Positions 57,815 to 64,000 of a stretch of DNA of 64,000 nucleotides are shown in pieces. The stretch comes from Nitratireductor sp. B36 (GTDB taxonomy: Bacteria; Pseudomonadota; Alphaproteobacteria; Rhizobiales; Rhizobiaceae). Location of the stretch: positions 62,001 through 126,000 of the forward strand of contig NZ_JACKZY010000004.1 in assembly GCF_020833685.1 (NCBI RefSeq). Reading direction: 5' to 3'. Position 1 is the first letter of the stretch, and every line of letters begins with the position of its first letter. The position numbers and the translations under genes are program-made. The notes under the pieces are model-generated. The model had not been told where the DNA came from and did not search any database. It saw nothing but the letters and a program-made list of their open reading frames with translations.

Positions 57815-59272
57815 ATGGCGCTGAGTGAAACAGGCACCAACCATTTCAAGAACTACATTGCCGGCGAGTGGATCGAGGGCAATAGTCAGGTTGAAAACAT
57901 CAACCCGTCTGACACGCGCGATGTCGTTGGGCTGGCAGCGCGCTCCGGCGCAGCCGACCTCGACCGCGCCATCGATGCGGCACATGACGCGGCGCCGGGC
58001 TGGGCACGGTCTACCCCGCAGCAGCGCTATGACATTCTCGATGCCGTCGGCAATGAGATCATCGCCCGCAAAGACGAGCTTGGCCGTCTGCTTTCGCGCG
58101 AGGAAGGCAAGACGCTGGCAGAAGGCATTGGCGAGGTGGTGCGTGCCGGCCAGGTGTTCAAGTTTTTCGCAGGAGAGGCCGTCCGCCTGCCGGGCGAACG
58201 TCTCGATTCCATCCGTCCCGGCGTTGAGGTGGACATGCGCCGCGAGCCCATGGGCGTCATCGGCATGATCACCCCGTGGAACTTCCCTATCGCCATCCCG
58301 GCGTGGAAGATTGCCCCCGCACTCGCCTATGGCAATGCGGTCGTGCTGAAGCCGGCCGAACTCGTGCCGGGTTCCGCCTGGGCGCTGGCGGAAATCCTTT
58401 CGCGCTCCGGTCTGCCGGAAGGCGTGTTCAATCTGGTTGCGGGCCGCGGTTCCGAGCTTGGCCCGCGCATGATCGAAAACCCCAAGGTCCGCGCAATCTC
58501 CTTCACCGGCTCCGTGCCCACCGGGCGCGGCATTGCCGCAGCCTGTGGCGAGCATCTGAAGAAGGTGCAGCTCGAAATGGGCGGCAAGAACCCGCTTGTG
58601 GTTCTGGACGATGCCGATCTCGACGTGGCAGTGGGTGCGGCACTCAACGGTGCATTCTTCTCCACCGGGCAGCGCTGCACGGCCTCCAGCCGCCTCGTCG
58701 TAGCGGAGGGTATTCACGACCGCTTCGTCGCTGCCCTGACCGAAAAGCTGAAGACCCTCGTCGTCGGCGATGCGCTCGACCCCAAAACCCAGATGGGCCC
58801 GGTGGTCGATGAAAAACAGCTCGAACAGAACCTGTCCTATGTCGAGATCGCCGGCCAGGAAGGCGGAAAGCTCGCCATCGGCGGCGAGCGCCTGACGCTG
58901 GACAAGCCCGGCTTCTACATGGCGCCCACACTCTTCACCGAGACCAGCAACGATATGCGCATCAACCGCGAGGAGGTCTTCGGGCCTGTCGCCAGCGTTA
59001 TCCGCGTCAAGGATTACGAGGAAGCGCTGCACGTCGCCAACGACACGAGCTTCGGCCTCTCTTCGGGCATCTGCACCACCTCGCTCAAATATGCGAGCGA
59101 TTTCAAGCAGAAGTCGGAGGCCGGCATGGTCATGGTCAACCTGCCGACCGCCGGTGTCGACTACAACGTGCCTTTCGGCGGCACGAAGGGCTCGAGCTTC
59201 GGTTCGCGCGAACAGGGGCGCTACGCCGTCGAATTCTACACGACGGTGAAGACTGCCTACACGCAGCCCTGA
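57815..59272 (+). CDS. Aldehyde dehydrogenase, probable 2-oxoglutarate semialdehyde dehydrogenase
   Basis: The final step of hydroxyproline degradation oxidises 2-oxoglutarate semialdehyde to 2-oxoglutarate. This 485-residue protein has the ALDH catalytic set: Asn156 in PWNF, Glu254 in LEMGGK and Cys288 in GQRCTA, plus GSVPTGRGIA near 232-241 for nucleotide binding. Specificity is inferred from the operon partners rather than residues. It is first in the operon, about 200 bases downstream of the palindromes. Confidence 0.85.
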   Translation: MALSETGTNHFKNYIAGEWIEGNSQVENINPSDTRDVVGLAARSGAADLDRAIDAAHDAAPGWARSTPQQRYDILDAVGNEIIARKDELGRLLSREEGKTLAEGIGEVVRAGQVFKFFAGEAVRLPGERLDSIRPGVEVDMRREPMGVIGMITPWNFPIAIPAWKIAPALAYGNAVVLKPAELVPGSAWALAEILSRSGLPEGVFNLVAGRGSELGPRMIENPKVRAISFTGSVPTGRGIAAACGEHLKKVQLEMGGKNPLVVLDDADLDVAVGAALNGAFFSTGQRCTASSRLVVAEGIHDRFVAALTEKLKTLVVGDALDPKTQMGPVVDEKQLEQNLSYVEIAGQEGGKLAIGGERLTLDKPGFYMAPTLFTETSNDMRINREEVFGPVASVIRVKDYEEALHVANDTSFGLSSGICTTSLKYASDFKQKSEAGMVMVNLPTAGVDYNVPFGGTKGSSFGSREQGRYAVEFYTTVKTAYTQP

Positions 59273-59288
59273 TCGGAAGGAGCGGAGG

Positions 59289-60548
59289 ATGGGCAAAGCC
59301 CGTTCGCAAGGAAACGCCGATGTCGCCATCATAGGCGGCGGGATCATCGGCATCGCCACTGCGTTCCGCCTGGCGCAGGCCGGCCGGCAGGTCGTACTCA
59401 TAGAGCGCGATGCGCCGGCCAATGCCGCGAGCCGGGGCAATGCCGGTGCTTTCGCCTTTCCTTCCATCCTCCCGCTGGCGTCACCCGGCATTCTCTTCAA
59501 GGCGCCCAAATGGCTGTTCGATCCACTGGGGCCGCTCTCCATTCCGCCGGCGGAGTTCCCAAAGGTTCTGCCCTGGCTTCTGCGCTTCTTCCGCGCCTCC
59601 ATGCCAGACCGCATCGAGGCCAGCACGGCGGCGCAGGCGGCCCTGAACCGGCTTTCCGAAACAGAAACCGCAACCCTCACGCGGGAAGCCGGGCTCGACC
59701 ATCTGGTGCGCCATGATGGCGCTCTGGAGCTTTATGAGAGCGAGGCCGCATGGCGCGCCTCGCTGAAAAGCTGGGAACGTTGCGAAAAGGCCGGCGTCGA
59801 GATCGAGCACGTGGAAGGCGCACGCCTCGCCGAATTGCAGCCGGGCCTCTCGCCGAGATTGGTAAAGGGCGTGTTCCTGCCGCAGTGGAAAACGGTCAGC
59901 GACCCGCGCGACTATGCGCTTGCCCTGCTGGAAGCCGCCCGGGCGCGGGGCGTCAAGCTTGTCGCGGGAGCGGTCTCTCACCTTGCTGTTAGCACCGAAG
60001 GCGTCATGGTCACTCTTGAGGGTGGTCAAACCCTCAAGGCAGCCCATGCCGTTCTCGCCGCCGGGCCGTGGTCGAGCAAGCTCACTGCCCTGCTCGGTGA
60101 CAAACTGCCCGTCACACCCGAACGCGGCTACAACACCACGCTGCCGCCCGGCAGCTTCGACCTGAAACGGCAGGTCATCTTTCCCGCGCACGGCTTCGTG
60201 GTCACGCCGCTTGCCACAGGCATCCGCGTTGGCGGCGCGTCCGAGCTTGCCGGCTTCGATGCCCCGGTCAATTACAAGCGCGCACGGAACATGCTCGACA
60301 AGGCCGCCGGTTTCCTGCCGGGTCTGAAACGCGAAGGGGGAACGGAGTGGATGGGCTCGCGCCCCTCCATGCCCGATTCGCTTCCGGTCATTGGGCGGGC
60401 CTCCTCCAGCCCCCGCATCCTCTATGCCTTCGGCCACGGCCATCTGGGGCTCACCCAGTCGGCCGCCACGGCTCGACTCATCACTGATCTCATCCTTGAA
60501 CGAACCCCACCCATCGACATATCGCCCTTCCGGCCCGGCCGGTTTTGA
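59289..60548 (+). CDS. FAD-dependent D-amino-acid oxidoreductase (DadA-like)
   Basis: The 419-residue protein has the FAD-binding motif VAIIGGGIIGIATAFRLA near 12-29 and the DAO family body ending in AFGHGHLGLTQSAATARLI near 379-397, as in D-amino-acid dehydrogenases. In hydroxyproline operons such enzymes oxidise cis-4-hydroxy-D-proline to pyrroline-4-hydroxy-2-carboxylate. It lies between the dehydrogenase (16-base gap) and the epimerase (12-base gap). Confidence 0.85.
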   Translation: MGKARSQGNADVAIIGGGIIGIATAFRLAQAGRQVVLIERDAPANAASRGNAGAFAFPSILPLASPGILFKAPKWLFDPLGPLSIPPAEFPKVLPWLLRFFRASMPDRIEASTAAQAALNRLSETETATLTREAGLDHLVRHDGALELYESEAAWRASLKSWERCEKAGVEIEHVEGARLAELQPGLSPRLVKGVFLPQWKTVSDPRDYALALLEAARARGVKLVAGAVSHLAVSTEGVMVTLEGGQTLKAAHAVLAAGPWSSKLTALLGDKLPVTPERGYNTTLPPGSFDLKRQVIFPAHGFVVTPLATGIRVGGASELAGFDAPVNYKRARNMLDKAAGFLPGLKREGGTEWMGSRPSMPDSLPVIGRASSSPRILYAFGHGHLGLTQSAATARLITDLILERTPPIDISPFRPGRF

Positions 60549-60560
60549 CAGGAAAGCATC

Positions 60561-61562
60561 ATGGCGGTCAGCACCTTCACCTGTATCGACGGCCACACCT
60601 GCGGAAACCCCGTGCGTGTGGTGGCCGGCGGCGGCCCGCAGCTCCAGGGTTCCACCATGCTGGAGCGCCGCGCGCACTTCCTCGCCGAATATGACTGGAT
60701 TCGCACCGGCCTGATGTTCGAGCCGCGCGGCCACGACATGATGTCCGGCTCCATCCTCTATCCGCCCACGCGGGAGGATTGCGACATCGGCATCCTCTTC
60801 ATCGAAACGTCGGGCTGCCTGCCCATGTGCGGGCATGGCACGATTGGCACCATCACCATCGGCATCGAAAACGGCCTCATCCGTCCGCGCGAGCCCGGCG
60901 TGGTCCGTCTCGACACGCCGGCGGGCCTTGTCGTTGTGGAGTACGAGCAGAACGATCGTTTTGTCGAAAAGGTGCGCCTCACCAATGTGCCGGCCTTCGT
61001 TCATGCGACCGGTCTCACAGCCGAGGTCGAGGGGCTTGGCGAAGTCACGGTCGATGTCGCCTATGGCGGCAATTTCTACGCCATCGTCGAGCCGCAGCCT
61101 GCCTTCGAGGATATGGCGAACCACACGGCGGGCGAGCTCATAGGCTGGAGCCCGAAACTGCGCGCCGCCCTCAACGCGAAATACGATTTCGTGCATCCTG
61201 AAAAGCCCGACATCAAGGGCCTGAGCCACATTCTGTGGACCGGCAAACCCACTCGGCCTGAAGCGCACGCGCGCAATGCGGTGTTTTATGGCGACAAGGC
61301 CATCGACCGCTCACCCTGCGGCACGGGCACCTCGGCGCGTATGGCGCATTGGCATGCGAAAGGGCTCCTGAAACCCGGCGACGATTTCGTCCACGAAAGC
61401 ATCATCGGCTCCATGTTCGAAGGCCGTGTGGAGGCCGAAACGCAGGTTGCAGGCAAGCCCGCCATCGTGCCTTCGGTCGCCGGCTGGGCGCGTGTCACGG
61501 GCTACAACACGATCATGATCGACGACCGCGATCCCTATGCCCACGGCTTTGTTGTCGTTTGA
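60561..61562 (+). CDS. 4-hydroxyproline 2-epimerase (proline racemase family)
   Basis: This 333-residue protein has both active-site cysteines of the family, Cys90 in PMCGHGTIG and Cys253 in SPCGTGTSAR, the pair that supports epimerisation of trans-4-hydroxy-L-proline to cis-4-hydroxy-D-proline. A proline racemase activity is the main alternative, but the operon favours hydroxyproline. It is third in the operon. Confidence 0.88.
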   Translation: MAVSTFTCIDGHTCGNPVRVVAGGGPQLQGSTMLERRAHFLAEYDWIRTGLMFEPRGHDMMSGSILYPPTREDCDIGILFIETSGCLPMCGHGTIGTITIGIENGLIRPREPGVVRLDTPAGLVVVEYEQNDRFVEKVRLTNVPAFVHATGLTAEVEGLGEVTVDVAYGGNFYAIVEPQPAFEDMANHTAGELIGWSPKLRAALNAKYDFVHPEKPDIKGLSHILWTGKPTRPEAHARNAVFYGDKAIDRSPCGTGTSARMAHWHAKGLLKPGDDFVHESIIGSMFEGRVEAETQVAGKPAIVPSVAGWARVTGYNTIMIDDRDPYAHGFVVV

Positions 61563-61571
61563 GGAGAGACC

Positions 61572-62684
61572 ATGAAAATCACAGCTATCCGCGCCTATCA
61601 GGTCGACCTGCCGCTGAAGGAAGGGCGCTATTCATGGTCGAACGGAAATTTTGTCGAGGTCTTCGATTCCACCGTCGTCGCCATCGAGACGGATGAGGGC
61701 ATCACCGGCTATGCCGAATGCTGCCCGCTGGGTTCGGCCTATCTGCCGTCCTATGCGCGCGGCGTGCGGGCCGGACTTGAGGAAATCGCACCAAAGCTGA
61801 TCGGCCTCGATCCCACCAATCTCGGTCTCGTCAACCGCAGCATGGATGCGGCACTCAACGGCCACCCCTATGTGAAAGCGCCGCTCGACATCGCCTGCTG
61901 GGATCTTCTCGGCAAGGCAAGCGGCCTGCCGCTGGTCACGCTTCTCGGCGGCAGTGCGCAGGACGAGGTGCGCCTCTACCGCGCCATCTCGCAGGAAGAC
62001 CCGGATCAGATGGCAAAGAAGATCGCCGGCTACAAGGCCGAGGGCTACACCAAGTTCCAGCTCAAGGTCGGCGGCAATGCGGATGACGACATCGCCCGCA
62101 TCCGCGCCTGCCGCGAAATCCTCGACGACACGGACATTCTCGTGGCCGACGCCAACACCGGCTGGACGCGGCACGAGGCAGCACGTGTGGTCGATGCGGT
62201 GGCCGATCTCGATGTCTATATCGAGCAGCCATGCGCCACCTATGACGAGTGCCTGTCGATCCGCCGCCGCACGGCAAAGCCTTTCGTCATGGATGAAAAC
62301 ATCACCGGTCTGGATATGCTCGTACGCGGCCTGGCCGACGACGCATTCGACGTCATCAACCTGAAAATCTCCAAGGTCGGTGGCCTTTCGAAGGCGCGCA
62401 CCATGCGCAATGTGTGCGTGGCACACGGCATCCCCATGACCATCGAAGACACATGGGGCGGCGACATCGTCACCGCCGCGATTGCCCATCTGGCGCAGTC
62501 GACCCCGTCCGATTTCGTCTTCTCGGCAACGGATTTCAATTCCTACGGCACAAAAGCCATCGCCGCCAACGCGCCGAAGCGCGTCAATGGCGGCATGAAA
62601 GCGCCGTCCGGGCCGGGCCTCGGTATCGAGCCTGATTTCGAAGCGCTCGGCGCGCCAGTCCTGTCGTTTGACAAAGGCGCTTGA
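61572..62684 (+). CDS. Enolase-superfamily enzyme, candidate cis-3-hydroxy-L-proline dehydratase
   Basis: The 370-residue protein is a mandelate racemase/muconate lactonising enzyme type: metal ligands Asp193 (ADAN), Glu218 (IEQP) and Asp241 (MDEN), with lysines Lys165 (FQLKVGG) and Lys265 (LKISKVGG) on opposite faces as acid-base residues. Related enzymes near proline racemase genes dehydrate cis-3-hydroxy-L-proline. Alternatives are a hydroxyproline-betaine epimerase or another MLE-like enzyme. It lies 9 bases after the epimerase. Confidence 0.75.
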   Translation: MKITAIRAYQVDLPLKEGRYSWSNGNFVEVFDSTVVAIETDEGITGYAECCPLGSAYLPSYARGVRAGLEEIAPKLIGLDPTNLGLVNRSMDAALNGHPYVKAPLDIACWDLLGKASGLPLVTLLGGSAQDEVRLYRAISQEDPDQMAKKIAGYKAEGYTKFQLKVGGNADDDIARIRACREILDDTDILVADANTGWTRHEAARVVDAVADLDVYIEQPCATYDECLSIRRRTAKPFVMDENITGLDMLVRGLADDAFDVINLKISKVGGLSKARTMRNVCVAHGIPMTIEDTWGGDIVTAAIAHLAQSTPSDFVFSATDFNSYGTKAIAANAPKRVNGGMKAPSGPGLGIEPDFEALGAPVLSFDKGA

Positions 62685-62687
62685 GCC

Positions 62688-63716
62688 ATGCGCTCCAGCC
62701 GGGTCATCCACATCGTCTCCTGCCATGCCGAGGGCGAGGTGGGCGACGTCATTGTCGGCGGGGTGCTCCCACCGCCCGGGGATACGCTGTGGGAGCAGCG
62801 CAGTTTCATCGCCCGAGATCAAAACCTGCGCAATTTTGTGCTCAATGAGCCGCGCGGCGGCGTCTTCCGCCATGTCAATCTTCTCGTCCCGCCAAAGAAT
62901 CCGGCAGCCGATATGGGCTTCATCATCATGGAGCCGGAAGACACGCCGCCCATGTCTGGCTCCAATTCCATCTGCGTCGCCACCGTGCTGCTCGACACGG
63001 GCATCGTGCCCATGACCGAGCCCGAGACGAAGCTCGTTCTGGAAGCGCCGGGCGGTCTCGTTCAGGTGGTTGCCGAATGCCGCAACGGCAAGGCAGAGCG
63101 CATTCGTGTCACCAATGTGCCCTCCTTCGCTGACCGTCTGGACGCGCCTCTGGAGGTCGCGGGTCTCGGCACGCTCACGGTCGATACCGCCTATGGCGGC
63201 GACAGTTTCGTCATCGCCGATGCTGCCGCACTCGGCTTCTCCGTCACGCCGGATGAAGCCCGCGATCTGGCCGAAACCGGCGCGAAGATCACAAGGGCTG
63301 CCAATGAGCAGCTTGGCTTCACCCATCCCGACAACCCGGAATGGGATCACATTTCCTTCTGCCAGCTCGCCCTGCCGGTCGAGGAAACCGCGGATGGTCT
63401 TGTCGGGCGCAACACGGTCGTCATTCGCCCGGCCAAGCTCGACCGGTCGCCGACCGGCACCGGATGCTCCGCCCGTATGGCCGTGCTCTATGCGCAGGGG
63501 CGCATGAAGGTGGGAGATCGGTTCACAGGCGTGTCTGTGCTCGGTTCTCGTTTTGAGTGCAGCATCGTGAGCGAAACATTCGCAGGAGATAAGCTGGCTA
63601 TCATACCTGAGATCGCCGGACGAGGGTGGGTCACGGGGACCCACCAACTGATGCTCGACCCGTCCGATCCATGGCCGCACGGATACCGGGTTTCAGACAC
63701 TTGGGCAGACAATTAA
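62688..63716 (+). CDS. Proline racemase-family protein with Ser/Thr catalytic pair (candidate trans-3-hydroxy-L-proline dehydratase)
   Basis: The 342-residue protein belongs to the proline racemase family, but the first catalytic Cys is Ser90 (PMSGSNS) and the second is Thr256 (SPTGTGC). In the family a Thr at the second position is linked to trans-3-hydroxy-L-proline dehydratase, giving pyrroline-2-carboxylate. The Ser/Thr pair should not support two-base epimerisation. Cys260 and Cys96 lie nearby but are off the usual positions. It is 3 bases after the enolase-type gene and ends the operon. Confidence 0.78.
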   Translation: MRSSRVIHIVSCHAEGEVGDVIVGGVLPPPGDTLWEQRSFIARDQNLRNFVLNEPRGGVFRHVNLLVPPKNPAADMGFIIMEPEDTPPMSGSNSICVATVLLDTGIVPMTEPETKLVLEAPGGLVQVVAECRNGKAERIRVTNVPSFADRLDAPLEVAGLGTLTVDTAYGGDSFVIADAAALGFSVTPDEARDLAETGAKITRAANEQLGFTHPDNPEWDHISFCQLALPVEETADGLVGRNTVVIRPAKLDRSPTGTGCSARMAVLYAQGRMKVGDRFTGVSVLGSRFECSIVSETFAGDKLAIIPEIAGRGWVTGTHQLMLDPSDPWPHGYRVSDTWADN

Positions 63717-63836
63717 AGTTTTAGGAAAAATTTACCCTGTTGCTCAAACATGGCCGAAGTGCCTCATTTCTCGGAACAAATCCTCATCTGGCGGTTTAAC
63801 TCCATAAGTGCGATTTGAAACGATTGAGCAAGGACA

Positions 63837-64000
63837 ATGACGCGACACGAAAAACGACAGGAGCGCCAGAGCGACGCAAATCGCGCTGACACTGCGCGCA
63901 GTGTCAGACAGCGTCTTGGCCACCCTGAAAACACGCGGTTTCTGAACAGGATGCCGCATTTCTCGCTGGACACCGACATGCCCGAAGAGTTTCACGACCT
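63837..64000 (+). CDS. Start of an unidentified small gene (3' end beyond window)
   Basis: An ATG at 63837 follows AAGGA and opens a frame to the window end. The 54 visible codons encode a basic start (MTRHEKRQERQSD) and then RFLNRMPHFSLDTDMPEEFHD. The family is not recognised; the last part weakly resembles the end region of NepR-type anti-sigma factors, but this is not claimed. A 22-base perfect palindrome lies within it at 63886-63907. Confidence 0.45.
   Translation, partial: MTRHEKRQERQSDANRADTARSVRQRLGHPENTRFLNRMPHFSLDTDMPEEFHD
63886..63907. repeat. Perfect 22-base palindrome near the window end
   Basis: CTGACACTGC (63886-63895) and GCAGTGTCAG (63898-63907) are exact reverse complements around GC. 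It lies inside the unidentified frame starting at 63837 and could be a hairpin or a protein-binding site. Confidence 0.6.

Noticed and set aside
57656-63680. Long minus-strand frames opposite the hydroxyproline operon (674, 595 and 682 codons)
   Set aside because: All are shadows of well-supported genes, with Asp/His/Arg-rich sequences typical of antisense frames in high-GC DNA.
63837-64000. NepR anti-sigma factor at the window end
   Set aside because: The resemblance rests on a few residues of an incomplete frame and no phyR or ecfG is visible.
1-64000. CRISPR arrays, tRNA or rRNA genes, insertion sequences, prophage
   Set aside because: No regularly spaced repeats, cloverleaf genes, transposase or integrase genes were recognised on either strand.

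Overview
The window is about 64 kb of gene-dense, apparently high-GC chromosomal DNA. It most resembles an alphaproteobacterium of the Hyphomicrobiales (Rhizobiales), probably near Phyllobacteriaceae (Mesorhizobium/Nitratireductor-like). The pointers are the fabA-fabB-fabI operon divergent from a heme-type Irr regulator, the rpsT-dnaA-dnaN-recF order, an HWE-family histidine kinase, a Cpa/Tad pilus locus, a CycM-like membrane cytochrome c beside kdsB-pheA, and ffs-dnaX-ybaB-recR. The genus is inference; no search was run. No rRNA, tRNA, CRISPR array, insertion sequence or prophage was seen.

Layout. 1-9.8 kb: translation and RNA-decay genes (infB 3' part, rbfA, truB, an HWE kinase, rpsO, pnp) and an RsmC-like methyltransferase. 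9.8-13.1 kb: unsaturated fatty acid synthesis (fabI, fabB, fabA on the minus strand) and irr. 13.1-15.9 kb: an exported SH3 protein, a 2-hydroxyacid dehydrogenase, a long palindromic repeat and a MoeB/ThiF-like protein. 15.9-23 kb: minus-strand recF, dnaN, dnaA, rpsT, an enoyl-CoA hydratase and mutM, with a 0.8-kb dnaA upstream region. 23.4-35.5 kb: a Tad/Flp pilus locus, with two TadE/G-like pseudopilins and a CpaC-N-domain protein on the minus strand, flp pilin, cpaA and cpaBCDEF-tadBC on the plus strand, and a convergent TadD-like lipoprotein. 35.6-38.3 kb: leucyl aminopeptidase, a MarR-like regulator and an NlpC/P60 hydrolase.

38.3-47.7 kb: a yej-type peptide ABC importer operon on the minus strand with two tandem substrate-binding proteins, yejB, yejE and yejF. 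A PIN-toxin/antitoxin-like pair sits inside it between yejE and yejF and is joined to yejF by a stop/start overlap. A GhrA-like reductase follows. 47.9-56.8 kb: cytochrome c, kdsB, pheA, nudC, a HIT protein, 4.5S RNA, dnaX, ybaB, recR, an MltB-type transglycosylase and a small lipoprotein with two Kazal-like repeats.

56.8-63.7 kb: a GntR regulator divergent from a tightly packed five-gene operon for hydroxyproline catabolism (ketoglutarate-semialdehyde dehydrogenase, D-amino-acid oxidoreductase, 4-hydroxyproline epimerase, an enolase-superfamily enzyme and a proline-racemase-family protein with a Ser/Thr active-site pair). Together these could handle trans-4-, cis-3- and trans-3-hydroxyproline. 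The window ends inside an unidentified small gene.

The most unusual items are the toxin-antitoxin pair embedded in the ABC transporter operon, the Tat/Sec pair of substrate-binding proteins, the Ser/Thr proline-racemase homologue with its enolase partner, the duplicated Kazal lipoprotein, the zinc-less MoeB homologue and the 37-nt-armed palindromic repeat.
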